Shown here piece after piece: positions 15,301 through 22,577 of a stretch of DNA of 41,275 bases. How positions within the stretch are numbered: position 1 is the stretch's first letter; each line of letters begins with the position of its first letter. The translations under genes were made by a program, and so were the position numbers. A model generated the notes under the pieces. It had not been told where the DNA came from. It searched no databases and saw only the letters and a list, made by a program, of their open reading frames with translations. This stretch comes from a virus, in the IMG/VR virus record IMGVR_UViG_3300032676_001083, positions 1-41,275 of that record. One strand, 5' to 3'.

Positions 15301-15558
15301 ATGCCGAGGATGACGACACAAAAGGCCGGAACCGTCCAGAAAGTGGGCTTTACCAGCGGCGGCGCCGGCAACCAATTTACCACAATCGACGGCGTAAAAT
15401 ACGCGACCTATTGGGACATCAGGCGGATAGACTGGCGAACCGGCGACATGGTGACGTTTGACGCATACATGGCGCCACTCTGGACCGGACACCCGGAGAT
15501 TCCGCACGCGCAAAACATCCACAAGGTAGCCGCGCAACTCGCTGCGACCGAAGCCTAA
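15301..15558 (+). CDS. Small hypothetical protein
   Basis: 85 residues with AAGGGA ahead of ATG 15301. It is beta-rich and soluble: VQKVGFTSGGAGNQFTTIDGVKYATYWDI, then GDMVTFDAYMAPLW. This hints at a small OB-like or SH3-like barrel, which is inference. It lies before the pentapeptide-repeat gene in the accessory run. Function is unknown. Confidence 0.7.
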   Translation: MPRMTTQKAGTVQKVGFTSGGAGNQFTTIDGVKYATYWDIRRIDWRTGDMVTFDAYMAPLWTGHPEIPHAQNIHKVAAQLAATEA

Positions 15559-15609
15559 CCCCGCAACCAGCCCGGCGGCCACGCTGCCGGGCGATGGAGG
15601 AAAGAGAGA

Positions 15610-16350
15610 ATGACCGAGAAATTCCAAATCATGAGCCGCTTCACCGGAGCGGTACAATTCGAGTGCGAGTTATCCGCCGAGATTGCCGGGGAGTCGTTTG
15701 GCATCCAGCTGGGATACGCCATCAAAGCAGCGATAAAATCACACAGCGACCTGCGCGGCAGCAACCTGAGCGACAGCGACCTGCGCGGCAGCAACCTGAT
15801 CTACAGCAACCTGATCTACAGCAACCTGAGCGGCAGCGACCTGAGCGGCAGCAACCTGAGCGGCAGCGACCTGCGCGGCAGCGACCTGCGCGGCAGCGAC
15901 CTGCGCGGCAGCAACCTGCGCGGCAGCAACCTGATCTACAGCGACCTGCGCGACAGCGACCTGCGCGGCAGCAACCTGATCTACAGCAACCTGAGCTACA
16001 GCAACCTGAGCGGCAGCGACCTGCGCGGCAGCAACCTGAGCGGCAGCAACCTGAGCTACAGCAACCTGAGCGGCAGCGACCTGCGCGACTCGAAATGGAC
16101 GGACGAAATCACTATCCAGCGCGCGCCGCTGCAAATATCCGGCCTCGCCTACCCGATCACGATCCTCGATCAGCACATGCAAATCGGCTGCGAGTTGCAC
16201 ACACTCGCCGAATGGGCCGCGTTCGACGATGAGCACATCGCGCGTATGGATGGTTTCAACGCGCGGCGATTCTGGAAAGCGCACAAGGCGGCGCTGCTGG
16301 CGTTGGCTGCTGGGGACGGGCGCGGTGTGGATGCGGAGGTTGCGGCATGA
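15610..16350 (+). CDS. Pentapeptide-repeat protein
   Basis: 246 residues, start with GGAGGAAAGAG upstream. Residues 1-45 are a non-repeat head (MSRFTGAVQFECELSAE; FGIQLGYAIKAAI). Residues 46-160 are 23 units of the type S(N/D)L(R/S/I)(G/Y/D), the A(D/N)LXX right-handed quadrilateral beta-helix fold. Residues 165-246 form a soluble tail (TILDQHMQIGCELHTLAEWAAFDDEHI). Similar repeat proteins can mimic DNA and inhibit gyrase (MfpA, Qnr), but many have no known role. The non-repeat tail suggests a fused partner-binding domain. The 4-base overlap with the next gene links them. Confidence 0.85.
   Translation: MTEKFQIMSRFTGAVQFECELSAEIAGESFGIQLGYAIKAAIKSHSDLRGSNLSDSDLRGSNLIYSNLIYSNLSGSDLSGSNLSGSDLRGSDLRGSDLRGSNLRGSNLIYSDLRDSDLRGSNLIYSNLSYSNLSGSDLRGSNLSGSNLSYSNLSGSDLRDSKWTDEITIQRAPLQISGLAYPITILDQHMQIGCELHTLAEWAAFDDEHIARMDGFNARRFWKAHKAALLALAAGDGRGVDAEVAA
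15745..16089 (+). repeat. 15-bp coding tandem repeats
   Basis: Twenty-three 15-base units (variants of AGCGACCTGCGCGGC and AGCAACCTGATCTAC) encode the pentapeptide helix. Several neighbouring units are identical, so the array is prone to gain or loss of units. Confidence 0.9.
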
Positions 16351-16517
16351 CGGGCCGAGATTGGCAAATCATCGTGGCGCGCATACGTCACTCGGGTTAC
16401 GACATGCCGCAAATCAACGCTGCCTGGCAGCGCGCCCGCGCCCTCGGCACCAGCCGCGACGATCCGGCCGAGGTGGTCGAGGCGGCGGTAAGAAAGGAAT
16501 TGGAGGCCACGCCATGA
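16347..16517 (+). CDS. Small hypothetical protein
   Basis: 56 residues, all helical: MTGRDWQIIVARIRHSGYDMPQINAAWQRARAL, then AEVVEAAVRKEL. Both ends overlap neighbours by 4 bases (ATGA), which supports it despite its length. It is not recognised. The spacing of helices could be HTH-like but no recognition helix is clear. Confidence 0.65.
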   Translation: MTGRDWQIIVARIRHSGYDMPQINAAWQRARALGTSRDDPAEVVEAAVRKELEATP

Positions 16518-16909
16518 CCGAAACACAGTCGCCATTCGCCGGCTCCGAGGATCTGAACCCGAACACCGCAACCGGCGTCCTGTTGGACGACATCGCGCAC
16601 CGTTGCGGCATTACATCACGCCTCCGCTGGACGCCCGGAGCGACCGAGAGCGATGACAGCCTGCGTGGACGCGTCCTGGGCGCCATCAGGGCCGCTCTGT
16701 CGTCTCGGGCTATCGCGGTGCCGGGCGGCACCCATCCCCGCCTCAGCGTCACGCTGGACCTCGCCACGACCCAACCCGACACCGAGACCCGCCGGACGCT
16801 CGCCGCGGTCCTGTGCCAGGTCGCAATCTCCGTCGCCACCGGCATGAGTGAGGGCATCGTGGACGATCTGGGCGGCACGATCGTGGCGCGGTTTCGCATC
16901 GAGAGTTGA
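16514..16909 (+). CDS. Hypothetical protein, last gene of the accessory run
   Basis: 131 residues, not recognised. LLDDIAHRCGITSRLRWTPG, then DDSLRGRVLGAIRAALSSR, then LAAVLCQVAISVATGMSEGIVDD: mixed alpha/beta and soluble. It ends 62 bases before an intrinsic terminator, so it closes the plus-strand transcription unit. Confidence 0.7.
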   Translation: MTETQSPFAGSEDLNPNTATGVLLDDIAHRCGITSRLRWTPGATESDDSLRGRVLGAIRAALSSRAIAVPGGTHPRLSVTLDLATTQPDTETRRTLAAVLCQVAISVATGMSEGIVDDLGGTIVARFRIES

Positions 16910-16916
16910 CACCAGC

Positions 16917-16941
16917 GGGCCGGCCCGGTATTGTCCGGCCC
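16917..16941 (+). terminator. Hairpin ahead of the terminator
   Basis: GGGCCGG, eleven-base loop, CCGGCCC. It directly follows the stop of the last accessory gene and has no T tract. With the next hairpin it makes a double stem between convergent operons. Confidence 0.4.
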
Positions 16942-16971
16942 GTACGTTTGCTCCCAGGACTGCCAAACTCC

Positions 16972-17004
16972 GCCCCGGCGCCGCAAGGTTCCGGGGCTTT
17001 CTTT
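16972..17004 (+). terminator. Intrinsic terminator between convergent operons
   Basis: GCCCCGG (16972-16978), 12-base loop, CCGGGGC (16991-16997), followed by TTTCTTT. Stem plus T-rich tail point to plus-strand termination. The minus-strand operon ends two bases further on at 17006. Confidence 0.8.
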
Positions 17005-17005
17005 G

Positions 17006-17314
17006 TCAGCCGGATACGCGCCCCGCCAGCCGCTCGCTGTAAGCCGCAAACCACGCATCACCGGGACCGACATCCTCGGTCTCGGCGTGCGCCTGTTTGC
17101 CCTCGGTGCGCCAGCCCAGCAGCCGATGGGGCACAGTGTCGATAGTCAGCAACTCGGCTGCCGGCTCAATCCGCAGCGCCGAGGGTGCCCAGCCGTCCGG
17201 TGTCAGCGTGGCCGTGTAGGCGGCGCCGTCCTTGCGCCAGTCCGTCAGCGCGTAGTCGATAGCGCCCCAGCGGACCTTGGCGGCGCCGACATCGATGTGC
17301 AGGGGGAGTTTCAT
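17006..17314 (-). CDS. Hypothetical protein, end of recombination operon
   Basis: 102 residues, beta-rich: MKLPLHIDVGAAKVRWGAIDYALTDWRKDGAAYTATL, then EPAAELLTIDTVPHRLLGWRT. It is not recognised. It starts 3 bases after the stop of the preceding gene and ends at the terminator between operons. Ala/Trp-rich strands suggest a small barrel, which is inference. Confidence 0.7.
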   Translation of the reverse strand: MKLPLHIDVGAAKVRWGAIDYALTDWRKDGAAYTATLTPDGWAPSALRIEPAAELLTIDTVPHRLLGWRTEGKQAHAETEDVGPGDAWFAAYSERLAGRVSG

Positions 17315-17317
17315 GGA

Positions 17318-17689
17318 TCACCACGGAATGACGATGAAATGTCGATCCAGAGAACGCCACCGCCAAAACACAATCTGGTTAGGGCTTTCTGCAATCACTT
17401 CGTCAATGTCCATCATCACAACCTGATAACCGAGCCGCTTGAGCCGTCGCCGTTCTAGGCGCGTGAACCATCGGTTCAGCCCATCCCGATCCGCACAACC
17501 GCAGCCACACGCGCCGCCGAATTCGTCAATCTTGCGGTGCAGTTTGTTTATGATTTCATTGCCAAATTCAACCATGACTGGCGGCAACTGATCGGGTCCG
17601 TCCTCCTGGACCCACCGCGCGGACATGCCGGGACGAAACGGGCCGCGCCCTTCTTTGTCCTGCACGCGATAAATGCAGCGCGCGTTCAT
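17318..17689 (-). CDS. Hypothetical Cys/basic protein
   Basis: 123 residues from ATG 17689, which overlaps the stop of the 45-residue gene (ATGA). A longer frame back to 17920 exists but would run antiparallel in frame over rusA. Visible features: FGNEIINKLHRKIDEFGGACGCGCADRDGLNRWFTRLERRRLKRLGYQVVMMDIDEVIAE, i.e. a CGCGC cluster and a basic helix. It is not recognised. It could be a small metal-binding DNA-interaction protein, but nothing proves it. Confidence 0.7.
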   Translation of the reverse strand: MNARCIYRVQDKEGRGPFRPGMSARWVQEDGPDQLPPVMVEFGNEIINKLHRKIDEFGGACGCGCADRDGLNRWFTRLERRRLKRLGYQVVMMDIDEVIAESPNQIVFWRWRSLDRHFIVIPW

Positions 17690-17823
17690 CGTCCCGGTGG
17701 CCTCTGCGCGAAAGCCCACGCCGCCAGGGCGCGCTTGGTCGGCTTGATGGATCGGATAATGCGCGGCCGTTTTGCCTTCCCGCTTTTGACTGCCATCGGT
17801 GGCGGCTTCGGTTGGTCTGTCAT
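17686..17823 (-). CDS. 45-residue basic protein after rusA
   Basis: A short gene supported by 4-base overlaps at both ends: its ATG (17823) overlaps the rusA stop and its stop overlaps the next ATG. The protein is strongly basic (VKSGKAKRPRIIRSIKPTKRALAAWAFAQR) and would bind nucleic acid non-specifically. The double overlap makes chance unlikely, but no homologue is known to me. Confidence 0.6.
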   Translation of the reverse strand: MTDQPKPPPMAVKSGKAKRPRIIRSIKPTKRALAAWAFAQRPPGR

Positions 17824-18230
17824 AGCAACGTAACCGTAAGAACCGTGAACGCCTTTGATGCATAAAACTTCCTAGCCTGTAGTTGGACGATCTGCGAATC
17901 GTCGCGCCACAAAACACCATTCAGAGCATCAAAAATTGTCTTCTGCAAATTGTCAATATCGGGACGACCTACCGGATACACTGAACCGCCAATTGCACCT
18001 GCCTGTTTTTTCTTTGGCCATGATGCCGGTATTTCCGAGGCAATAGCGATTTCCACCCTGAGCGCCCCTTCAAGGCAAAGCTGCCCGACCTGATCGAGCG
18101 CGCATTGCTTTACCCACGCCTCCGCGCTGACCGTTGCGGCCGGCGTGTAGGCATGACCGGACTTCATCACGCGGGGGCGAGCCTTGCCGCGCAGGGTGCC
18201 GGGTATCGTGACAGTTAGAGTTGCGCTCAT
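17820..18230 (-). CDS. rusA: RusA-family Holliday junction resolvase
   Basis: 136 residues, family-typical length. The family signature GRPDIDNLQKTIFDALNGVLWRDDSQIV is complete: Asp91 and Asp93 with Asp110/111 form the metal site and the following Asn/Lys residues contact DNA. RusA dimers cleave four-way junctions that arise in recombination or replication. It follows GapR with a 4-base overlap and lies downstream of the exonuclease and annealing-type genes, which makes a complete phage recombination set. Confidence 0.93.
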   Translation of the reverse strand: MSATLTVTIPGTLRGKARPRVMKSGHAYTPAATVSAEAWVKQCALDQVGQLCLEGALRVEIAIASEIPASWPKKKQAGAIGGSVYPVGRPDIDNLQKTIFDALNGVLWRDDSQIVQLQARKFYASKAFTVLTVTLL

Positions 18231-18529
18231 GGCCGCGCCGCATCCGCGAGAGGCGTGCCGAGAAGTTGACCCATCGCGCGGCGGTAGACATCGAGCAAGG
18301 TTTCGCGTTCCTCGACCTCGGCGGGGTCCATTTTCCGCTCCTTGATAAGCTGCCGAATCACCTTGACATCGAAACCAGCCGACTTAGCCTCCGCCATGAT
18401 GTCCTTGATATCGGCACCGATGCTCTTGCGTTCTTCCTCAAGCCGTTCTACGCGCTCGATGATGCTGCGAAGGCGACTTTCCGCGATGTCGCCCCACGCG
18501 GTGTTGTGGCCGGGTCCGGGTTCGGTCAT
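18227..18529 (-). CDS. gapR-like: GapR/DUF2312-family DNA-binding protein
   Basis: 100 residues. HNTAWGDIAESRLRSIIERVERLEEERKSIGADIKDIMAEAKSAGFDVKVIRQLIKERK is a close match in layout to GapR: long N-terminal helix, EAK.xGFD.K..R..I..RK segment, short C-terminal helices (ETLLDVYRRAMGQL). In Caulobacter GapR clamps over-twisted DNA ahead of forks and RNA polymerase and stimulates topoisomerases. The phage copy sits between a basic NUMOD-like protein and RusA, all overlapping by 4 bases. It may protect phage DNA during replication or compete with host GapR. The start is the ATG at 18529, as an upstream in-frame ATG has no ribosome-binding site. Confidence 0.9.
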   Translation of the reverse strand: MTEPGPGHNTAWGDIAESRLRSIIERVERLEEERKSIGADIKDIMAEAKSAGFDVKVIRQLIKERKMDPAEVEERETLLDVYRRAMGQLLGTPLADAARP

Positions 18530-18714
18530 GGCTTCCTCCTTGCTTCCCGATAAGCCGGGTCTGCCCACCGCCGCTTGGCCGCGGCGACGTGGCGATCATG
18601 GCTGTCCTCGGGGTGGTGCGTGCCGCGCTTTGCCTCAGCGATGCGGGCGCGCGTCTCCGGCGACTGTGGCGTGCCAGGCGGGCGACCAACGGGGCGGCCG
18701 GTGGGGTGGTCCAT
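18526..18714 (-). CDS. Small NUMOD-like basic DNA-binding protein
   Basis: 62 residues: GRPVGRPPGTPQSPETRARIAEAKRGTHHPEDSHDRHVAAAKRRWADPAYREARRKP. The double helix pattern S.ETR..I..AKRG and H..A..RRW.DP.YRE resembles NUMOD3-type DNA-binding motifs found in homing endonucleases and phage regulators, preceded by an AT-hook-like GRPVGRPPG. It is probably a stand-alone DNA binder. It shares the A of the preceding stop (TGATG) and overlaps gapR by 4 bases. Confidence 0.65.
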   Translation of the reverse strand: MDHPTGRPVGRPPGTPQSPETRARIAEAKRGTHHPEDSHDRHVAAAKRRWADPAYREARRKP

Positions 18715-19328
18715 CAGGTTTCCATCCCCTCGGCTTCCGGCGCAAATCGGGCCAGGGCGGAGGTCACGGCATCGTCAACGAGTGCCGCCAGTTCTAGGCG
18801 GTTCTTCGCCAGGTAAGCGCGCTGCTTCATCACGTCGGCGTCGGCGGTGATGGCTTCAAGGGCGGCTTGGTCCGGCGCGGACTTGATGCGTCCGACAAGC
18901 AATTGCGAGCCGACCGCAGCCTTGTCCGACGGCGCGTCGATCACAAGCGGATGCACGGTAAACGGCTTGCGGCTGGCGCGGGTTTCGGTCAGCGCCATCG
19001 TGGTCGTCTCGGGGATATCGGTCATGTGCGAGATGCGGATGCCGCCTACAGCCATCCCACCGAACCGCACTTTCTCGTCACGAAAGATCGTCATGGATCG
19101 GCCGATATAGGCGTTCCCGTCCGGTCCCCATAGCCTTACCATGACGCGGCGCATTGACTTGCCGGGCATGTAGGGCTTGCCGCCGTCGCCCTCAAATGAG
19201 ACGGCAATCGGCTGTTCTCCCGCGCGGAGTTCAACCTTCGTGACCTTAATGGTGATCGGCCCAACGATCAGATCGTCCGCGTTAAGCTGTTCACTTTTGG
19301 GCGCTATCGTGCCGCTTAGGTCGGTCAT
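18714..19328 (-). CDS. Probable exonuclease partner (ssDNA-binding/annealing role)
   Basis: 204 residues immediately after the YqaJ exonuclease with a 4-base overlap. A beta-rich N-terminal part (DLIVGPITIKVTKVELRAGEQPIAVSFEGDGGKPYMPGKSMRRVMVRLWGPDGNAYIGRSMTIF) resembles an OB-fold or ssDNA-binding surface with basic strands. The second half is helical (QAALEAITADADVMKQRAYLAKNRLELAAL). In phage recombination operons this place holds a Redbeta/RecT-like annealing protein or SSB. Position and charge support that role, but no RecT, Erf or Rad52 signature is visible, so the exact family is open. Confidence 0.6.
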   Translation of the reverse strand: MTDLSGTIAPKSEQLNADDLIVGPITIKVTKVELRAGEQPIAVSFEGDGGKPYMPGKSMRRVMVRLWGPDGNAYIGRSMTIFRDEKVRFGGMAVGGIRISHMTDIPETTTMALTETRASRKPFTVHPLVIDAPSDKAAVGSQLLVGRIKSAPDQAALEAITADADVMKQRAYLAKNRLELAALVDDAVTSALARFAPEAEGMET

Positions 19329-20017
19329 ACCCTGATGTCCTGTTCTATCCTGCGTTCAGTCGGTATCAGCCGCGCCTTCGATGCCAGCGCCGCCCGATAG
19401 GCTTCCATCTTTTCGGCCAATCGCGTCTCAAATTTCGCGGCGGCTTCAAGGATGGCAAACATGATCGTGGCATCCGGCAACACCCGGATCGTCGCCATTG
19501 GCAATCCGCCGCTGAACGATATGAAGTCGCACCATTGGCGCTTCGTCACCAGAAAGCCGGTCTGGATTTGCAGCATGAACTCCTGCGGGATCGTGTCCGA
19601 TGCGACGTTCTCGACGATGGTCTCGATCTGGAACCGCTGACGGCGTGACTTGCACTCAATGAAGCCGTCATCGCCAACCAAGCCGTCCGGCGAGAATCCG
19701 AGCGTGAAACCCCATTCGTCGTTTGTGACGAAACCCATTTCGGTAGCAGGGGCATAGGCTTTGGAATAGAGTTTCCGAGCCTCGTCCTCGTCGTCATAGC
19801 CGCGCATCATGTCGTAGCTGTAGTATTGCGGCTCTACGTAGTGGGTTATGCGTTGGGCGAGCAGTTCCCACATATGGGCGCGTTCTTTGTCGTTGCTGGC
19901 GGCTTTGAGCGTGGGGGTGAGGACCAATTTCATGTTGCTTGCCGTGAGCAAGCCAATGCGAGCCTTGGTCCATTCCTCACTCCCCTGTGTCAATTCTGGG
20001 AAATAGCGTATCGTCAT
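19325..20017 (-). CDS. YqaJ-type viral recombinase / lambda-exonuclease family
   Basis: 230 residues, typical length. TQGSEEWTKARIGLLTASN opens the YqaJ domain. The nuclease core is FSPDGLVGDDGFIECKSRR with Asp111, Glu121 and Lys123 (the PD-(D/E)xK set), followed by QEFMLQIQTGFLVT, the conserved QxQ substrate helix. The enzyme resects one strand from 5' ends to make 3' overhangs for the annealing partner. Its start lies 9 bases after the coiled-coil gene and its stop overlaps the next gene. Confidence 0.92.
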   Translation of the reverse strand: MTIRYFPELTQGSEEWTKARIGLLTASNMKLVLTPTLKAASNDKERAHMWELLAQRITHYVEPQYYSYDMMRGYDDEDEARKLYSKAYAPATEMGFVTNDEWGFTLGFSPDGLVGDDGFIECKSRRQRFQIETIVENVASDTIPQEFMLQIQTGFLVTKRQWCDFISFSGGLPMATIRVLPDATIMFAILEAAAKFETRLAEKMEAYRAALASKARLIPTERRIEQDIRV

Positions 20018-20026
20018 GACCGCCCC

Positions 20027-21157
20027 CTAATAACTGATCTGGACATGCGGCACGGCGCCCCGAGCAATGGCGACAACAGCAGCCCGAGCCGCCTTGTCAT
20101 TCAACCCAGCCGCCACCAGTCCGGCCATCGCCTCGTTGTTCACCTTAGCCAGATGCGCCTTGTCGGCAGTCCGGCGCGCGGTCTCGGCTTCCTCGGCAGC
20201 CTTGGCGGCGGCGGCACGCTTGCGCTCGGCGATGAGGATGTATTGCTGGTCCATCTCAGCCTTCGCCTGCGCCTGAGCCAACGCCAGTTCCGCGCGACGT
20301 TCGGCGTCCAGACGGTCTTGCTCGGCCTTGGCGACTGCGGCAACCCGTGCAGCCTCAGCCCGGTCAGCGGCTTCCTGCGCCTGCGCGCGGGCCAGTTCCG
20401 CCGCTTGCTCGCGCCGGGCAGCCTCGCCCAACTCGGCGGCGGCCCTAGCCTCGGCATCGAGTCGCGCTTGCTCGGCCGCGCGGCGTCGGATTTCGTCTTC
20501 CCGCTCCTGCTGCCGAATTTCGGCTTCCTGGCGTTCCCGCTCGGCATGTTCCGCGCGGAGGCGGTCCAGTTCGACGGCATCGGCCTCGCGCTTCACGGCG
20601 GCGGCGTGCAGGTCGGTCAAACGATCATTGATCTGCCCGATTGTCATGGTGGCCCGGGTAGAAAACTCCTGCCATGATCGCTTTGCCTTCGCGGTCAGAT
20701 CATCCATCCGAAGGGCAATCTGATAGGGGGAAGCGTCGGCCGGAACGTCGGCCAGCGCGACGATCTCGGCCAGCGCAGCCTCATGCGCGGCAATCCGGTC
20801 CCGCTCGGCGTTTTCGTATTCGGTGAGCGGCTTGCGGACTTCCTCCTTGAGGGCGTCCAGGCGGTCGCGGATCATGCGGCGTTCCTGGTCGATCACGCCG
20901 GCTTGTTTCTTCCATCCATCGACCAGCGACTTGCCCATGCCATCGAAGGCCGTCTTGGTCTTGGCAACCTTGAGGCCGAGGGATGCAAACGCCTCTCGAC
21001 CGGCCCGTGTCGAAACGTCCAGCGCCGCCGCTTCCTCACGCGCCTTGCGTTCGATGCTGTCCAGCAGCTTCGCGGCATTGCCGGGTCCAAATGCCACAAC
21101 TGCGGTTACTGCGCCACCCAAGACCAGATCGGTGCCGGGTTCTGATTGATCGCTCAT
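20027..21157 (-). CDS. Long coiled-coil protein before the exonuclease
   Basis: 376 residues. Residues 1-120 form a helical head with an aromatic/Lys-rich stretch (TKTAFDGMGKSLVDGWKKQAGVIDQERRMIRDRLDALKEEVRKPLTEYE). Residues of about 120-345 are almost unbroken Ala/Glu/Arg/Gln coiled coil. The tail VNNEAMAGLVAAGLNDKAARAAVVAIARGAVPHVQISY is a compact helical motif that also ends other phage recombination-operon proteins, from memory. Start ATG 21157 overlaps the MarR-like stop. A role in organising exonuclease or replication complexes is possible. Its family (DUF1351-like) is only a guess. Confidence 0.8.
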   Translation of the reverse strand: MSDQSEPGTDLVLGGAVTAVVAFGPGNAAKLLDSIERKAREEAAALDVSTRAGREAFASLGLKVAKTKTAFDGMGKSLVDGWKKQAGVIDQERRMIRDRLDALKEEVRKPLTEYENAERDRIAAHEAALAEIVALADVPADASPYQIALRMDDLTAKAKRSWQEFSTRATMTIGQINDRLTDLHAAAVKREADAVELDRLRAEHAERERQEAEIRQQEREDEIRRRAAEQARLDAEARAAAELGEAARREQAAELARAQAQEAADRAEAARVAAVAKAEQDRLDAERRAELALAQAQAKAEMDQQYILIAERKRAAAAKAAEEAETARRTADKAHLAKVNNEAMAGLVAAGLNDKAARAAVVAIARGAVPHVQISY

Positions 21158-21483
21158 ACCGCCCCCACCATCCGTTCGGCCAGCCTGACCCCGGCCGGGC
21201 TCAGCGCCAGCACGACGCACCGGCGGTCCTCGGGAGCGGTCCAGCGGGCCATCAGCTTGGCGGCGACCAGGCCGTCGCACGCGCGGGTTATCGACGCCTG
21301 GTTCGGGATGTTGGTCAATTTGCTGATCAGCGCGGATGTCGTCAGAATGCCGGGATGCGCGGCAACGCGCAGCAACAGCGCGGCCTGACGGAGGTTCAGG
21401 CCGGCCGCGATTGCCGGGCGCAGGCGGTCCAGCAGCGCGTGGGCGCCGAAGATCGGGGTGGGGATGGTCGGGGTCTTGGTCAT
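21154..21483 (-). CDS. MarR-like winged-helix regulator
   Basis: 109 residues. LNLRQAALLLRVAAHPGILTTSALISKLTNIPNQASITRACDGLVAAKLMARWTAPEDRRCVVLALSPAGVRLAERMV shows the MarR order: helix, recognition helix NQASITRACDGLVAAKL, then a wing with DRR and the L(S/T)..G closing helix. It is first after the internal promoter 21526-21554, which has a small palindrome at the transcription start, so autoregulation and control of the recombination genes is likely. Confidence 0.85.
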   Translation of the reverse strand: MTKTPTIPTPIFGAHALLDRLRPAIAAGLNLRQAALLLRVAAHPGILTTSALISKLTNIPNQASITRACDGLVAAKLMARWTAPEDRRCVVLALSPAGVRLAERMVGAV

Positions 21484-21501
21484 GGTCGGTTCTTCATGTT
21501 G

Positions 21502-21519
21502 CGGCGTATCAACACGCCG
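21502..21519. promoter_or_regulatory. Palindrome at the recombination-operon start site
   Basis: CGGCGT, six bases, ACGCCG: perfect 6-base arms covering the predicted start (about 21519) and first transcribed bases. It may be a binding site for the adjacent MarR-like protein or a 5' mRNA hairpin. Confidence 0.45.
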
Positions 21520-21525
21520 GGGGAG

Positions 21526-21554
21526 ACATTACGCCGCCGCCGGATACAAGTCAA
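21526..21554 (-). promoter_or_regulatory. Promoter of the recombination operon
   Basis: Minus strand: TTGACT (21554-21549), 17-base spacer, TAATGT (21531-21526). It lies in the 83-base gap before the MarR-like gene, the largest gap in the minus-strand run, and would drive exonuclease, GapR and RusA. Confidence 0.65.
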
Positions 21555-21566
21555 CGGCGGAATGGG

Positions 21567-22298
21567 TCAGTCGCTCGGCTTCTGGTCGGCGACGGCAAAT
21601 GTGATCGCCACGACCTCGGGGTTTGCGTCCCATGCGCCGGGGCCGTGTATGTGGTCCCATAGGTCGGCGAATGACCTGCGCGGGTCCGCCGTGGCGCAGT
21701 CGATTGTCTCACTGTTGGCTGCTGGCGCAATCCCCTCCGCGATGGCGTCCGCGCAGGTGATCTCCTGCAACCGCTGGAGACGCACGCCGGTGACGGCCAG
21801 TGTCAAGCGGCTCAGCCCGCGCGGCATGTGGATGGACGGGTGCCATGGTGGACGATCGCGCCGTTCGTCCGTGTCGGGATCGAGGTAGTAGCCATACGGA
21901 TATCCATCCGCCCGGTAGAAATATTGAGGCTCGCCTATCGGGCGGTCATCGCCGTCCAGTTCATAGATCGGCCCGCAGAACGCCTCTCGGACCCACAGCC
22001 GATCGCCGGGGTTATAGGTCAGCCTACCGAGCCACTGCGCCATTATTGCGCCGGCTTGATGGGGAGCCGGATCGGTGATCCACGCAAGGCGACCTTCAAT
22101 CGAGCGGAAGTCGCGGGCGTTATTCATCGCGGCCGAGAAAAGAGCGCCGTCGGGCTTCACGTAGGAGCCTGCGTAATCGAGACCGCCAGTCCAAATACGC
22201 AGGTTGTGGGGCGAAAGTCGCCGACGTGTTTGCGTCTTCGTGCCGGCCAGTAACGCGCGGATCATCGGGGCGGAAAAGATGATGGGGCGATCGGTCAT
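21567..22298 (-). CDS. ASCH-domain-like phage protein
   Basis: 243 residues. It starts RPIIFSAPMIRALLAGTKTQTRRRLS, the signature of phage proteins often labelled morphogenetic and related to the ASCH/PUA-like fold. Later come NPGDRLWVREAFCG, RPPWHPSIHMPRGLSRLTLAVTGVRLQRLQEIT and DAIAEGI, all in the family order. ASCH folds bind RNA or modified nucleotides, yet no activity is established for the phage branch. The ATG overlaps the previous stop. It ends the upper part of this minus run, just before the internal promoter. Confidence 0.82.
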   Translation of the reverse strand: MTDRPIIFSAPMIRALLAGTKTQTRRRLSPHNLRIWTGGLDYAGSYVKPDGALFSAAMNNARDFRSIEGRLAWITDPAPHQAGAIMAQWLGRLTYNPGDRLWVREAFCGPIYELDGDDRPIGEPQYFYRADGYPYGYYLDPDTDERRDRPPWHPSIHMPRGLSRLTLAVTGVRLQRLQEITCADAIAEGIAPAANSETIDCATADPRRSFADLWDHIHGPGAWDANPEVVAITFAVADQKPSD

Positions 22299-22537
22299 GT
22301 GGGGGCGTCCTCTGTCTTTCTTGGCTCCCGGATGCCGTGGAACACCGGAAACCGATACACCTCGGCGCTCGGCATCGCCGCCCGGAGTGTCGCGTTCTCC
22401 TGCGCCATTCGCGCCCACTCGACGGCGAGCGCGTTCAACTCGGCAGCCCCGGCCGGCTGTCCGGCGGCAGCGAGCGTCAGGGCGATCTCGCGCAGCTTGG
22501 CGACGTGTGGGTTGGGGATGCTCAGGGGGTCACTCAT
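22295..22537 (-). CDS. Small helical protein
   Basis: 80 residues. It begins MSDPLSIPNPHVAKLREIALTLAAAG, continues in Ala/Leu helix (GAAELNALAVEWARMAQENATLRAAM) and ends in a short basic strand region. It is likely dimeric coiled coil. It is not recognised. It overlaps the next gene by 4 bases and a 15-codon frame by 8. Confidence 0.65.
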   Translation of the reverse strand: MSDPLSIPNPHVAKLREIALTLAAAGQPAGAAELNALAVEWARMAQENATLRAAMPSAEVYRFPVFHGIREPRKTEDAPT

Positions 22538-22577
22538 CCCGCCGCGCCTCGGCTCGTGCCTCACGGGCGAAGTTCAT
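22530..22577 (-). CDS. 15-residue coupled micro-ORF
   Basis: The frame MNFAREARAEARRDE starts in a 4-base overlap with the preceding stop and ends 8 bases inside the next gene. It may only pass ribosomes across a 36-base gap (translational coupling) or make a basic/acidic micropeptide. Length alone cannot decide. Confidence 0.25.
   Translation of the reverse strand: MNFAREARAEARRDE

Noticed and set aside
15739-16284. 181-codon minus-strand frame of repeated QVA(A/V)A units
   Set aside because: It is the antisense reading of the 15-base pentapeptide repeats, open only because of the repeat.
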